Source of the DNA: Burkholderia cepacia | GTDB lineage: Bacteria; Pseudomonadota; Gammaproteobacteria; Burkholderiales; Burkholderiaceae | NCBI RefSeq assembly: GCF_001039005.1 | Contig: NZ_LDWR01000022.1 | Location: 22,320-86,319, forward strand | Reading direction: 5' to 3' | DNA: 64,000 nucleotides | Part shown: positions 42,108 to 52,658 of the stretch, piece after piece | How the letters are laid out: every line of letters begins with the position of its first letter | Position numbering within the stretch: the first letter of the stretch is position 1 | The notes under the pieces: generated by a model | Seen by the model: the letters and a program-made list of their open reading frames with translations, nothing else | Databases searched by the model: none | Told to the model about the DNA's origin: nothing | Translations under genes and position numbers: made by a program

Positions 42108-43661
42108 ATGAATTCCTCAATGCAACCTGCACCGCCGCCGCTGACGGGCGGAAAGCTGGTTCTGGCGACACTCGCCGTCGCGCTCGCGACGTTCATGAAC
42201 GTGCTCGATTCATCCATTGCCAACGTGGCGATTCCGACCATCTCGGGAAACCTCGGCGTATCCGTCGACGAGGGCACGTGGGTGATCACGCTGTTCTCGG
42301 CCGCCAATGCGGTCGCGATTCCGCTGACGGGCTGGCTTACGCAGCGTGTCGGACAGATCAGGTTGTTCGTGGCCGCCATCGTGCTGTTCGTGTTTTCGTC
42401 GTGGCTGTGCGGCGTCGCGCCGAACCTGCTCGTGCTGCTCGCCGCGCGCGTGTTGCAGGGCGTCGTCGCAGGGCCGCTGATTCCGCTGTCGCAAGCGATC
42501 CTGCTGGGCTCGTATTCGAAGGAGAAAAGCTCGACCGCGTTGGCGCTGTGGTCGATGACCGCGACCGTCGGCCCGATCGCCGGCCCCGCGCTGGGCGGCT
42601 GGATCACCGACAGCTACAGCTGGTCGTGGATCTTCTACATCAACATTCCCGTCGGCCTGTTCGCGGCCGGCGTGACGTGGATGATCTATCGGGACCGGGA
42701 GACACCCGTGCGCAAGCTTCCCATCGACAAGGTCGGCCTGATGTCGCTGGTCGTGTGGGTCGCGACGCTGCAGATCATGCTCGACAAGGGCAAGGATCTC
42801 GACTGGTTCAATTCCCCCGTGATCTGCGCACTTGCCGTGGTCGCCGCCATCAGCTTCCTGTTCTTCCTGATCTGGGAATTCACGGAGAAGAACCCGATTG
42901 TCGATATTCGGCTCTTCGCGGTGCGTAATTTCCGCGGCGGCACGATTGCGATCTCGGTCGCATATGCGGTGTTCTTCTCGAACCTCGTGATCCTGCCGCA
43001 ATGGATTCAGGGCTATCTCGGCTATCGTTCGGTGGACGCCGGACTCGTGACGGCGCCGCTCGGGATCTTCGCCGTGATGCTGGCGCCGTTGATGGCGAAG
43101 ATCATGCCGAAGTCCGATGCACGAGTGCTCGCGACGCTGGCCTTCCTCGGTTTTGCGGGCGTGTTCTTCATGCGCTCGCATTACACGACGAGCGTCGATC
43201 CCTATACGCTGGTGCTGCCGACGCTGTTGCAAGGTATCCCCATGGCGCTCTTCTTTACGCCGCTTACCGCGATCATCCTGTCGGGGTTGACGCCCGACAG
43301 GATTCCGGCCGCCGCCGGCCTGTCCAATTTCGTGCGTGTGTTCGCGGGCGGCGTCGGCACGTCGTTGATCGCGACCGGGTGGAACGACCGGACGATCCTG
43401 CACCATGCCCGGCTCGCCGAGCAATCGAGCGTGAACAACCCCGACTATGTGAGCGCCATCGCGCAGCTCCACACGACGCTCGGCGGCGGGTTGGATCAGG
43501 CCGCGACGTTCTTCGAGCGTACGCTGAATGCGCAGGCAGCCATGCTCGCGTTGAACGATATCTTCTGGTTGTCGTCGATCATCTTCATCGTAATCATCCC
43601 GCTCGTCTGGCTCACCAAGCCCGGCAAGGGCGGCGGTGGAGCAGCGACGGGCGCGCACTGA
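42108..43661 (+). CDS. DHA2-family MFS drug transporter (EmrB-like)
   Basis: This proton-driven 14-helix inner-membrane exporter has 517 residues and starts LATLAVALATFMNVLDSSIANVAIPTISG, split over the first helix and the DHA2 motif D1 (LDSSIANVA). The conserved helix-4/5 region is RVLQGVVAGPLIPLSQA and GPALGGWITD follows (motif C of antiporters). It comes after the EmrA-like gene with a 105-base gap and ends the efflux operon. Substrates are unknown. Confidence 0.9.
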   Translation: MNSSMQPAPPPLTGGKLVLATLAVALATFMNVLDSSIANVAIPTISGNLGVSVDEGTWVITLFSAANAVAIPLTGWLTQRVGQIRLFVAAIVLFVFSSWLCGVAPNLLVLLAARVLQGVVAGPLIPLSQAILLGSYSKEKSSTALALWSMTATVGPIAGPALGGWITDSYSWSWIFYINIPVGLFAAGVTWMIYRDRETPVRKLPIDKVGLMSLVVWVATLQIMLDKGKDLDWFNSPVICALAVVAAISFLFFLIWEFTEKNPIVDIRLFAVRNFRGGTIAISVAYAVFFSNLVILPQWIQGYLGYRSVDAGLVTAPLGIFAVMLAPLMAKIMPKSDARVLATLAFLGFAGVFFMRSHYTTSVDPYTLVLPTLLQGIPMALFFTPLTAIILSGLTPDRIPAAAGLSNFVRVFAGGVGTSLIATGWNDRTILHHARLAEQSSVNNPDYVSAIAQLHTTLGGGLDQAATFFERTLNAQAAMLALNDIFWLSSIIFIVIIPLVWLTKPGKGGGGAATGAH

Positions 43662-44716
43662 GCGCGGTCGTTTCCAGCGGCGGCGTTCGGCGCGCGGTAA
43701 CGATCGCTCGACAGCCGCCGAGACCGTCGGTGCAAGACCTGCGGTCGATTCCGATCCTGTCCGGATGCCCACCGGGCCGCGGACGTGACGTGGTCCGACT
43801 CTTTCGGCATCGCCCGGCGGTACAAGGGCGACTCCGTCTCCCATGCTGCGCAGCGCCATCTCGGGACAAGCCAAGCGCAGATCGGCTCGGTGTTGCGTAC
43901 CGGTTCCGCGGCGACAACAACCCGTCATGCGGCATATGGTCGTGAGTGTCGGGCGTCGGCATGAACAGACATCGATTGCGTTGCGCCGGGCTCGATTGCA
44001 CATGCCGGCGCCATGCCGGGATTCGAAATGCCCGCCGGTGTCGCAAGCGTTATCGGCCGCGAATGGCTGCCCCGGATCGACACCGCCGCTTCGCGCACCT
44101 GGCGCCTTCGGCGTTTGCAAGCGGACGGCGACCTGATCGCTATCCGAGCGGACGAAGTTCGAGAGGCCTGATGGGCCGGCAGGCGGGACGCGTGCGTCGA
44201 CCCGCAACTCGGCATCGAAGCACCGGGCCGTTGCCGCTTCGACGGCCCCGCGAGGTCGGTTTTTTCGAGCGACCCTGCCGCGGAAACCACTAAAACCACT
44301 ACGGTGTGCACGCCGGACATGGGCGATGCCGCAATCAGGGGATAAGCGTGTGCGCAGGTCGATCCTTGCTGCGGACGAGCCATCGCGACGCCAATCGCGG
44401 CAATTCTCATCGAGCCTGTGTGTGCCGGGTCGGTGCTGGACCTGCCGCTATCTGCACGCTGTTTGCTCGGTGTCGTCCCAGGCGCCGCCAATCGACTTCC
44501 GACAGCGTTGCTGCCGCCGTCGTGTAATCGGTGGGCACACGGATCCGATCAAACAGGAAGATGCTTGAAACCGGAAAGGGGGGATGGTGGTCGCCGCCTT
44601 CGGGCACGTGCTGCGCGAAACGGTGGAGGCGCTGTCCGCTGCGTGGCGGCGCGCCAACCTGAGGGGGGGAATGACGCCGTACCCGGATACTCGGGCACGT
44701 CATGGATGCGACGCCG
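43662..44716. other. Intergenic kilobase without a recognisable gene
   Basis: Many overlapping short frames are present on both strands, but none has a domain, a ribosome site or a consistent coding pattern. It separates two convergent units (the efflux operon on plus, dedA on minus), so no promoter for either is needed here. It could be decayed sequence. Confidence 0.45.
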
Positions 44717-45721
44717 TCAATGCGTGAAAAGCGTTCTCTCTGCTTCGCTGATTGCCGCGTCGTTCATCGCGATGACCGGTTCGACGTCGAAGCCTTCGAC
44801 ACGCCATGCATCGATCCCGCCGGTGAGCGGCAATGCAAGCTTGACGCCGGATAGTCGTAACTGCCTGGCCACCGACGCCGCGGACACTTCGTTCGGACAC
44901 CCACAATAGATCACGAGCGTTCGGTTCGCCCCATAACGTTCCATGATCTGCGCGGGCTTGCGTTCATCGGCAATCACGGCGCCTGGAATGACGAACGGAT
45001 CGCGCATGCGTCGTTCGGTGGAGCGGACATCGATCACGACCGGCCGCGGATTGTTCGCGAGCAACGCATGCAATTCACCCGCGCTGATCCGCGCCTTCCC
45101 GAGCGCGTTTGCCAGCGTCAGCCGCCGGCAGTAGCGATACGAGAAATACAGCAACGGGGCGATGCCGACGACGATCAGCGCGTGCCAGCCAAGACGGGCG
45201 ACAAGGGAAAAGATCACGTCGATCTGCGAAGCGAAGATTGCGCCGATGGCCAGGCCGATCGATGCCCAAAGCGCAACGCCGGCGCAATCATGCAAGACGA
45301 AGGAGCGCAATCTGACGGCCATCGCGCCGCACAGGGGAACGGCGACGAGCGACAGGCCGGGTACGAACCGGGCGACAACCAGTACGCGGACGCCCCAGCG
45401 ACCAAAAAAGCGCTCCGTCGTCCGGACGCACGTTTCGCGTGACTGCGACAGCTTGCAAACGGTATGAAGCGTGCGCTTGCCGTACCGCTTGCCGCCCTGG
45501 AACCAGACCAGGTCGCCAAGTACGCCGCCAATCACGGCGGCGCCCAGTATCGCTGCGAAATGCAGCACCGTCGCCGACGCAACATGCGTGACGAGCGCAA
45601 TGCCCGCGCCTACCGTGATCAATGTCGGTATGGCGGGCAAAGGCAGGCCAAGCGAAGATCCCAGCACGTTCAGGAATACGACCAACGTGCCATACCGTGC
45701 GATCAGTTCATGCGAAATCAT
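44717..45721 (-). CDS. DedA/VTT-domain membrane protein fused to a rhodanese domain
   Basis: The first ~200 residues are a DedA-type (SNARE-associated/VTT) membrane protein. Landmarks are GSSLGLPLPAIPTLITVGAG, GDLVWFQGGKRYG and RFFGRWGVRVLVVARFVPGL with the conserved Arg/Pro of the amphipathic re-entrant region. Residues ~215-320 form a rhodanese domain: PRPVVIDVRSTERRM, then the active-site loop VIYCGCPNEVSAA with the catalytic Cys. DedA proteins translocate lipid carriers; the rhodanese may sense or transfer sulfur. The product is 334 residues. This fusion is known from other proteobacteria. Confidence 0.88.
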   Translation of the reverse strand: MISHELIARYGTLVVFLNVLGSSLGLPLPAIPTLITVGAGIALVTHVASATVLHFAAILGAAVIGGVLGDLVWFQGGKRYGKRTLHTVCKLSQSRETCVRTTERFFGRWGVRVLVVARFVPGLSLVAVPLCGAMAVRLRSFVLHDCAGVALWASIGLAIGAIFASQIDVIFSLVARLGWHALIVVGIAPLLYFSYRYCRRLTLANALGKARISAGELHALLANNPRPVVIDVRSTERRMRDPFVIPGAVIADERKPAQIMERYGANRTLVIYCGCPNEVSAASVARQLRLSGVKLALPLTGGIDAWRVEGFDVEPVIAMNDAAISEAERTLFTH

Positions 45722-46017
45722 GATGCTCTCCTTGTGGCTTGCACGTACCGGTCTCGAAGGTCGTTCATTGCGCTGCCCAAGCTGCGGTGTCCGACACCGG
45801 CTCCGGATTTGCCGTCATCGAAGCGATCCGACACATCGAATCGGCAACCGAAAGAGCTGGATCGCACGTCGGAAGACGTCTGGCCCGGGAAAGCACCGTT
45901 CGCTTGCGCGGTGGAAAACACGGCGGCGCGGCGCCGTGTGCGGATGTTCCCTGCCTTGGTCGCAGCGATGCTCGACCCGCCCGAATGGAATGACCCGGGG
46001 GAAGAAGCCGATACGCG

Positions 46018-47289
46018 CTACTGGGTGACGGACGGCTCTTTTTTCGGCAAGTTTTTCGATGACGCACGTGTGTCCTTGCCGGTTTCGGCGGTTTCATCGA
46101 CGTCCTGCCGATAGCGGTGCACATCGCGCGTGACGAAACCGATCTCGCGGCTCGGAATCTCGAACCACTCGGGGTGTCCGAACGAACGGCGAATATCCTC
46201 GAGGCCGCTCGCCCAATGCTCGTGCATCGTCTCCTTGCTGAATTCATAGTCCTTGTAGTGCCCCTCGAACGACTTGTTCTTGTAGATCAGGTGCACGACA
46301 TTCACCGCGCTGCCGTCCGCCGTTTTCTGCGCCTCCTGCAACAGCGGGTGCGCGAGCCGCACGTTTTCGGGGATGTGCTCGAGCAATGCCTTGATCATCT
46401 GCGCATGCTTCTGGTTCTGCGACATGAACGCGGTGATGGCACGCGTGCGGCTCGAATACTGAATGTCCTTGGTGCGCTCGCTGACATCGAGGAAGTCACC
46501 GGGCAACTTGCCTCGAGAGCTCCACAGATCGAGCTGGAAAACGAGCGTGTCCCTGTGCTGGCTTTCACGGATGATCTCGGTGAGGGGCGTGTTGGAAACG
46601 AGTCCCCCGTCCCAGTAGAACTCACCGTCGATTTCGACGGCCGGAAAGCCCGGCGGCAGCGCACCCGAGGCGATGAAATGTTCCGGCGCCAGGCGCATCT
46701 TCGAATTGTCGAAGTAGACGAGGTTGCCCGTTCGAACGTTGACCGCCCCGACGGAGACGCGGATGTTTCCGTCATTGATGCGATCGAAGTCTGCATACCG
46801 CAAAAGCGATTCACGCAACGCCGACGTGTCGTAATAGCTGACCTGATCGGGGCGCTTCCTGCCGAATCCGGCGAAAGGCACGTGCATGCGCGGAGAGAAG
46901 AATCCGCCCTGACCTTCCATCAGCGTGCGCGTGGCGGCCCATGCGCTCGACCACCTGCGCCCGACGTCTTCAAGCCCGGGCCACGCCGACAGGTACGCGC
47001 CGACACTTGAGAGCGGATCGGTCGGCTGACTGATGGTGTTCCAGAAGCCGCGCAGCGCCTCCGTTCGGTCCGCGGGCGCGTTGCCGGCGATGATCGCCGT
47101 ATTCAGCGCCCCGATCGAGACGCCGGCGATTCGCGTCGGCTCTACGCCGACTTCGGCCATACCCTCGTATACGCCGGCCTGGTATGAGCCGAGTGCGCCG
47201 CCGCCCTGCAGCACGAGCCCGATTTCGTCATAGGCGGGGAGCTTGATGCGATGGGGCTGCTTCAGCTTGTTACGCTGGCTCGAATACAT
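46018..47289 (-). CDS. Patatin-like phospholipase (with DUF3734-type C terminus)
   Basis: This is a serine-aspartate lipid acyl hydrolase. The oxyanion motif is LVLQGGGALGSYQAG, the nucleophile elbow is GVSIGALN (Gly-x-Ser-x-Gly) near residue 60, and the catalytic Asp is in YWDGGLVSNTPL. The C-terminal third (VNVVHLIYKNKSFEGHYKDYEF) is the DUF3734-like region of the ketone-body-linked patatins. ATG 47289 has AAGGAGA upstream; the product is 423 residues. It lies 10 bases after 3-hydroxybutyrate dehydrogenase in the same operon, so it is probably concerned with storage lipid or membrane lipid turnover feeding ketone-body metabolism. Confidence 0.88.
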   Translation of the reverse strand: MYSSQRNKLKQPHRIKLPAYDEIGLVLQGGGALGSYQAGVYEGMAEVGVEPTRIAGVSIGALNTAIIAGNAPADRTEALRGFWNTISQPTDPLSSVGAYLSAWPGLEDVGRRWSSAWAATRTLMEGQGGFFSPRMHVPFAGFGRKRPDQVSYYDTSALRESLLRYADFDRINDGNIRVSVGAVNVRTGNLVYFDNSKMRLAPEHFIASGALPPGFPAVEIDGEFYWDGGLVSNTPLTEIIRESQHRDTLVFQLDLWSSRGKLPGDFLDVSERTKDIQYSSRTRAITAFMSQNQKHAQMIKALLEHIPENVRLAHPLLQEAQKTADGSAVNVVHLIYKNKSFEGHYKDYEFSKETMHEHWASGLEDIRRSFGHPEWFEIPSREIGFVTRDVHRYRQDVDETAETGKDTRASSKNLPKKEPSVTQ

Positions 47290-47299
47290 GGTGTTCTCC

Positions 47300-48082
47300 T
47301 TACTGCATGAACCAGCCGTGGCTGACCACGATCGATTGTCCGGTGAGCGCGTTCGACTCGAAGCCGGCGAGGAATGCAACCGTGTTCGCGACGTCGGCCA
47401 GCGACGTGAATTCACCGTCGACCGTCTCCTTCAGCATGACGTCCTTCACGACCTGCTGTTCGGAGATGCCCAGGGCTTTCGCCTGTTCGGGGATCTGCTT
47501 GTCGACCAGCGGGGTCCGGACGAAGCCGGGGCATACGACATTGGCGCGCACGTTACGCGCGCCGCCTTCTTTCGCGACAACCCGCGCGAGACCGAGCAAC
47601 CCGTGTTTCGCGGTCACGTAAGCCGACTTGAGCTGCGAGGCCTCGTGCGAATGCACCGAGCCCATGTAGATCACCGAGCCGCCTTTGTTCGACGCATACA
47701 TGTGCCGGATCGCGGCTCTGGTCGTCAGGAACGCGCCGTCGAGGTGAATGGCGAGCATCTTCTTCCAGTCGGAAAATGCGTAGTCCTCGATGCGGTTGAC
47801 GATCTGGATGCCGGCATTCGACACGAGCACGTCGATGCTGCCCAGCCGGTCCACGGTTTCGGCCACACCCGCATCGACCGCTTCCTCGCTGGTTACGTCC
47901 ATCGCGACCGCAAGCGCTTTCCCGCCATCGGCAACGATATCGCTGGCGACCTTCTGAGCATTCGCGAGATTCAGATCCGCGATCACGACCGTTGCGCCGT
48001 CTTTCGCGAGCTTGCGCGCACACACTTCACCGATACCGCTCGCCGCACCTGTTACAAGTGCAACCTTGTCGTTCATTGCCAT
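47300..48082 (-). CDS. 3-hydroxybutyrate dehydrogenase (SDR family)
   Basis: This enzyme oxidises D-3-hydroxybutyrate to acetoacetate with NAD+. The 260-residue SDR has [16 protein letters not shown] (nucleotide site), SNAG, the Ser/Tyr/Lys catalytic set ([21 protein letters not shown]) and, near the C terminus, [15 protein letters not shown], typical of 3-hydroxybutyrate dehydrogenases. It sits between acetoacetate decarboxylase and the patatin; with them it forms a pathway from polyhydroxybutyrate or lipid-derived hydroxybutyrate to acetoacetate and acetone. Confidence 0.9.
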   Translation of the reverse strand: MAMNDKVALVTGAASGIGEVCARKLAKDGATVVIADLNLANAQKVASDIVADGGKALAVAMDVTSEEAVDAGVAETVDRLGSIDVLVSNAGIQIVNRIEDYAFSDWKKMLAIHLDGAFLTTRAAIRHMYASNKGGSVIYMGSVHSHEASQLKSAYVTAKHGLLGLARVVAKEGGARNVRANVVCPGFVRTPLVDKQIPEQAKALGISEQQVVKDVMLKETVDGEFTSLADVANTVAFLAGFESNALTGQSIVVSHGWFMQ

Positions 48083-48097
48083 ACATCCTCCGGGAGA

Positions 48098-48877
48098 TTA
48101 CTGGTTGACCGCGAGTTTCAATGACGCGGCAGGGGCGAGATAGTCATAAGCCACTTCGCCGATATCGAGCGTGAGATTTGCAATGACGTGGCATGCGCCG
48201 ATCACCTTTCGAACCGGCAGATCGGCAACCGATGCGAGTGCGTGGGGATGCAGTTCGAGCGCTGCAGGCCCCTCCCACGCGCCGATCACGTCGACATCGC
48301 GAAGGAAGAAGCGCACGAGTTCGCAGATGCGAGCCGAGCCATCGACGTGGGGAATGACCTTGAGCAGATAGTTGGGCGTGTCGGCGAGCTTGCGGCGCTC
48401 GGCGGCCGTGTCGAGGGCACGATACTTGTAGCCCATCGTTCCGGTGGCGATGCGCTGCGTACCGTAGTCGAGCGTGCCGAGCAGGGTGTCCTTGCCGTCG
48501 ATGCAGAGCTTCGGTGAAGCCAGCTTCTTGGGAAAGCCCCAGATTTCGCGTCCGGCTGCGATCGGGCCTTCGTCGTCGAGGTACATCGCGTGCGTGAAGT
48601 TGGCGCGATTGCCGCCTTCGTCGAGCACGGAGATCACCTGGCCGCTTTCCGTGTAGTCGCCGAACCCCGACGAATCGGGCATGCGGATGAACTCGTAATG
48701 GACGATGGCCTTGTCGACCGTCAGCGGTTCCGGGACGACGGCCTGAAGCGCGTCCATGTCCGTCTCGTACGAGATGATGAAGTATTCCCGATTGATGAAA
48801 CGGAAGGGCGGACGCGGATACGCCGGGTTGTGCACGGGCATCGCAAAGGCGTTGTTGCGGATATCTTCTTCTGTCAC
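48098..48877 (-). CDS. adc: Acetoacetate decarboxylase
   Basis: This enzyme decarboxylates acetoacetate to acetone and CO2 through a Schiff base on lysine. The active-site region [15 protein letters not shown] contains the catalytic Lys pair. The N terminus [16 protein letters not shown] and MGYKYR strands match the family; 259 residues is normal length. It is the first gene of the minus-strand operon followed by 3-hydroxybutyrate dehydrogenase (15-base gap) and patatin. Confidence 0.93.
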   Translation of the reverse strand: MTEEDIRNNAFAMPVHNPAYPRPPFRFINREYFIISYETDMDALQAVVPEPLTVDKAIVHYEFIRMPDSSGFGDYTESGQVISVLDEGGNRANFTHAMYLDDEGPIAAGREIWGFPKKLASPKLCIDGKDTLLGTLDYGTQRIATGTMGYKYRALDTAAERRKLADTPNYLLKVIPHVDGSARICELVRFFLRDVDVIGAWEGPAALELHPHALASVADLPVRKVIGACHVIANLTLDIGEVAYDYLAPAASLKLAVNQ

Positions 48878-49208
48878 GGATCGTTCCTCGGTTGGTGAGG
48901 TGCTGAGTCACACGCGATCGCGTCAGCAGCTTGCTGCCGCGGCCGATGACGCACGAAGACGCAACGCGGCGAAGGCTTGCCGCGTGGATTCGCACGCCTT
49001 TCTTGCGGTGTCGTGTCTGTTTGCCGGATTGCATCGGACAGCATGGTCGGCCACCGTCAACGCCAAGCGTAGGCGATGTGCTCCTGCGGCAGTAGCGCCG
49101 CAAAGGACCTCACCATGTTGTCTCGGCGACAACAATCGACGACGGGTGGAGTGCGCGGCAAATGATCGAGGCAGCGGAAACCGTGCCGTGCGAAAGACGC
49201 TGAGCGCC
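48878..49208. other. Intergenic region upstream of adc
   Basis: It should contain the adc operon promoter. A small GCAGC-GCTGC hairpin lies near 48930. No gene is supported. Confidence 0.4.
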
Positions 49209-50210
49209 CTATAGCGCAATGACCGTGTGGCTCGACGGATCACACGCAGGTTCACCGAGCATCGCTTTCAGATCGCGCTCGATCGTGCTGCACAGCGTTG
49301 AAATGGGAACATCGTTTGCGCCGCCTTCAAACGGATTCTCCGTGCTTTCGCCAACCTGCTCGAGCGACGTGTACATCCACGACACCGCGACGCTGCATGG
49401 CACCACGAGCCACACCATGTTGCCGTGCATGAACCCGCTTACGCTATCGTTCAGTCGGTTGAATTCGTTCAGAAGACCGAACGGAAGCGACAGGCAGAAG
49501 AACCGTACGAACAGGGAGCTGACGGTCGCGTACTGCCGCGGATAGGGGAAGTTCTTGAAACGTTCCGCTTTTGACTGGAGATCGATGAATTCACCGATTG
49601 TCTTTTGAAGCTCCATATAGAAGTTCGAATTCAGATGGCCCGCCACGTGAAGCGTCTTGAGCGAAATGCCTTGCAGGCTCAGCACGCACGTTGCGATGGA
49701 AGCGGAAGAGAGCGCCTGTGCCGTTTCGGCGGGAGACAGGTATTTCGGCAATAACTCCTTGATGTCTTTTTCCCACTCCGGAACGCGATAGAACCGGCGG
49801 TACTCCGCGTTGTAGCGTTGGTTCATGCTTTCCCAGATCCGCGGGCGACGCAGGTCGTATCGCAGCGCGGTCAGCCAGGCCAGGTGTCGATATACCAGCT
49901 TGCGGGAAGTTTCTTCGTCTGCAATGAAGTCGCGCGCAGTTTGGCCCCAGCGGCGGCTTTTGCTCAGGATCTCGGTCCAGATTTCCAGCGCGTCCATCGC
50001 GCGGTTGTATGTTTGGACGTTCTTGAAGCCGACGATGAACGACGTTGCTGTGCCGAGCAGCGCCACGATCGTCAGGGGTATCGACAACCATGTGACGGAA
50101 AAGAATTGATACAGAATGACCGGCACGGAACCGAAAATAAGCAGCTCGTAGATTTTCCAGCGCGTCCAGATCAGGAATTCCGATAATTTGTACGATTTTC
50201 CGAGATGCAT
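49209..50210 (-). CDS. Bestrophin-family ion channel
   Basis: The 333-residue protein has four hydrophobic regions and the bestrophin signature ENPFEGGANDVPI near the C terminus, which lines the Ca2+-like clasp in eukaryotic members. IPLTIVALLGTATSFIVGFKNVQTYNR near residue 45-70 corresponds to the neck/pore helix and the conserved Asn-Arg region. Bacterial bestrophins form pentameric channels, often cation-selective. It stands alone and is divergent from the flavoprotein gene at 50441. Confidence 0.9.
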   Translation of the reverse strand: MHLGKSYKLSEFLIWTRWKIYELLIFGSVPVILYQFFSVTWLSIPLTIVALLGTATSFIVGFKNVQTYNRAMDALEIWTEILSKSRRWGQTARDFIADEETSRKLVYRHLAWLTALRYDLRRPRIWESMNQRYNAEYRRFYRVPEWEKDIKELLPKYLSPAETAQALSSASIATCVLSLQGISLKTLHVAGHLNSNFYMELQKTIGEFIDLQSKAERFKNFPYPRQYATVSSLFVRFFCLSLPFGLLNEFNRLNDSVSGFMHGNMVWLVVPCSVAVSWMYTSLEQVGESTENPFEGGANDVPISTLCSTIERDLKAMLGEPACDPSSHTVIAL

Positions 50211-50440
50211 TTTGCTTGCCTCATCGACAATTCAGGTAGGTGACGAAGACGGTGTTTGGGTAACGTGCGTTCTTCCGTCACGCATCATGCCTGCGATCGA
50301 TTCGGGTGGCGTGTGATCGATTGGTGTCGAAGCGGCAACATCGTGAGCACGGTTGCGGATCTACTGCGCAATGCCGCGTCGACCTACGATGATTTCGCGC
50401 GGCGGAATGCCGCTATCGACATCAACCGAGGGCAATGATC

Positions 50441-51649
50441 ATGTCGCAGAAAATCCTGATAGTGGGTGCCGGCTTCGCCGGCGTGTGGGGCGCACTGGGT
50501 GCGGCTCGCGTGCTTGACAAGGCTGGCGTGGGAAGCGGTGACGTTGAAATCACGTTGATCTCCCCGAAACCCGAATTGCAGATCCGGCCGCGGCTGTACG
50601 AAAGCGAGCCTCAACGAATGGCCGCACCGCTGCTGCCGCTGCTCGATGCCGTCGGCGTGAAATTCGTCGAGGGCACTGTCGAGGAGATTTCGGTTCGCGA
50701 GAAGACGCTCGGTGTTGCGCTGGCCGACGGACAAAAGCGTTTGCTGGCGTACGACCGGTTGCTGCTGACCAGCGGCAGTTCGTTGAGCAGGCCGCCGGTT
50801 CCGGGGCTGGCGGAACACGCGTTCTCGGTCGATCGTATTGAAGACGCGGTAGCGCTCGATGCGCATTTCGATGCGCTGGCGAAGCTGCCGGATTCTCCGG
50901 CACGCAATACGGTTGCCGTGGTCGGCTGCGGCTTTACGGGTATCGAGGTCGCCACCGAATTGCCGAAGCGCCTGCGCGAGCGGTTTGGCGCCGACGTGGC
51001 GAGCCGTGTCGTCGTGATCGGCGCGCAGGACGATATTGGTCCCGATCTTGGCCCCAATCCTCGGCCGTACGTATCGGAAGCCTTCGACTCGCTGGGCATC
51101 GAGACCGTACTCGGATCGCGCGTCGTGTCGGTCGGGGCGGACGGCGTCCGCACCGCGTCGGGCACCCATGTCGAAGCGATGACGGTGATCTGGGCCGGCG
51201 GAATGCGCGCGAGTTCACTGACGGCACAAGTGTCGTCGCATCTCGACCCGCTCGGGCGTGTCGAGGTGACCCCCGATCTTCGTGTGGCGGAAGCCCCCCA
51301 CGTGTTCGTGGCGGGAGATGTGGCGCGCGCCCGGAGCGACGATGACGGGCACGATGCATTGATGTCCTGTCAGCACGCGATCGTGATGGGGCAATTCGGC
51401 GGGCACAACGTCGCCGCGGATCTGATCGGCGAGGCCACGCTGGAATACCGGCAGCCGTTCTATGCGACCTGCCTCGACCTTGGCGAATGGGGCGCGGTTT
51501 ACTCGGAAGGCTGGGATCGTCAGATCAAGCTGACGCACGCGGAAGGAAAGGCGCGCAAACAGGTGATCAACACGCAGTGGATCTACCCGCCGGCGCCGAA
51601 TCGTGCCGAGGCGCTGGCAGCGGGTAACCCGCAAGCATCGTCCGATTGA
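50441..51649 (+). CDS. NDH-2-like NAD(P)/FAD-dependent oxidoreductase
   Basis: This 402-residue pyridine-nucleotide-disulfide-family flavoprotein has two Rossmann sites: ILIVGAGFAGVWGAL for FAD and TVAVVGCGFTGIEVATEL for NAD(P)H. The FAD-closing motif is HVFVAGDVARA. There are no redox cysteine pairs, so it resembles type-II NADH dehydrogenases. ATG 50441 is chosen because GAGGG is eight bases upstream (50435 is too close). A quinone reductase role is likely but the acceptor is not known. The second ohr gene converges with it. Confidence 0.85.
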   Translation: MSQKILIVGAGFAGVWGALGAARVLDKAGVGSGDVEITLISPKPELQIRPRLYESEPQRMAAPLLPLLDAVGVKFVEGTVEEISVREKTLGVALADGQKRLLAYDRLLLTSGSSLSRPPVPGLAEHAFSVDRIEDAVALDAHFDALAKLPDSPARNTVAVVGCGFTGIEVATELPKRLRERFGADVASRVVVIGAQDDIGPDLGPNPRPYVSEAFDSLGIETVLGSRVVSVGADGVRTASGTHVEAMTVIWAGGMRASSLTAQVSSHLDPLGRVEVTPDLRVAEAPHVFVAGDVARARSDDDGHDALMSCQHAIVMGQFGGHNVAADLIGEATLEYRQPFYATCLDLGEWGAVYSEGWDRQIKLTHAEGKARKQVINTQWIYPPAPNRAEALAAGNPQASSD

Positions 51650-51762
51650 ACCGTTCGCGCCGCCTGATTCGTTGCGAGATGCGCAGTGACTCAGGCGGGC
51701 GGCGGCGGTGAGGACCTTCGACAGCGCGCCGCGCCGCCGCCGCCCGCTCACCGGGCGGCGAG

Positions 51763-52263
51763 TCAGTCGACCACGGTCACGATATTGACCGACCCCTGTC
51801 TGGCCATCTTTGCATACGGGCACATGCGTTCCGCGGTTCGAACCATCTCTTCGGCCGTGCTTCGGTCTACACCAGGCATCCGGACCCGCACATCGATGAC
51901 CAGCCCATAGCCGCCATCCATGGGGTCGCGGCCGAACGACACTTGCACCTCCACGACCGTGTCGGTGATCTCCGCTGCGGCGCGCTTCTCGATCAGGTTC
52001 AGTGCACCGTGGAAGCATGCGGCGAAACCCGCCGCGAACAGTTGTTCGGGATTGGTGCCGTTACCGGGCCCGCCGAACTCGGTGGGCAGCCGCAGATCCA
52101 CGGCAAGATTCCCGTCATCCGAACGGGCCACGCCCGATGCGCGGCCGTGCCCCGTCTCGCCGCCGGAAACCGTGACGGTCGTCGTATACAGGGGATGGAA
52201 ATCCCGGCCCCGATACCGGTCGAGGAGGGAAAGCGGGGGCGCTTGCAGCTTCTTGTCGTGCAT
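51763..52263 (-). CDS. Organic hydroperoxide resistance protein (Ohr/OsmC family), copy 2
   Basis: This 166-residue paralogue of the protein at 37631-38131 is highly similar over its whole length, with the same extended N terminus (PPLSLLDRYRGRDF). Both active cysteines are conserved: FAAGFAACFHGAL and ERMCPYAKMARQG. It probably reduces organic hydroperoxides with lipoylated protein as electron donor, as known for Ohr. No OhrR-type MarR regulator is adjacent to either copy. Confidence 0.88.
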   Translation of the reverse strand: MHDKKLQAPPLSLLDRYRGRDFHPLYTTTVTVSGGETGHGRASGVARSDDGNLAVDLRLPTEFGGPGNGTNPEQLFAAGFAACFHGALNLIEKRAAAEITDTVVEVQVSFGRDPMDGGYGLVIDVRVRMPGVDRSTAEEMVRTAERMCPYAKMARQGSVNIVTVVD

Positions 52264-52658
52264 GATGCATTCTCGAGTTCAAAGACGCGCGTTCCGATCC
52301 CGGTTGATTGATTCGTCGAAGTATCTGGCGAGGGCGGGCCGCACTGCCCGGGCAGACATCATCGTCGGGAAACGGCATGGAACGAACGGTCATATAAGGA
52401 ATGCGGCAACCTCATGGTGCAGCCCGATTCCTGGTTAGTCCGCGGGACAAAGCCGCCCCCATGCTAGAGGAGTACGGTTGGCGGCGGTATGGCTGCCGAG
52501 GGAGACATGATGTTTCCCGTTCGACACCAATCCGGACCGGTAGCGTCCGGCTGTCGCCGGTGCGCTTCATGACGACCGGTGCGCCGATTCCGCTCGCCGG
52601 GCCAGGCAAGACGCGGTTGCGGGCTCGTACCGCCGGGTGAGACGGCGCGTGCCGCGCT
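52264..52658. other. Intergenic region between ohr copy 2 and the MocR regulator
   Basis: No supported gene was found. It must contain the ohr promoter near its left end. Confidence 0.4.

Noticed and set aside
43662..44716. Several 60-190-codon frames in the kilobase after the efflux operon
   Set aside because: Frames on all phases reflect G/C-rich composition; no domain, ribosome site or consistent codon pattern.
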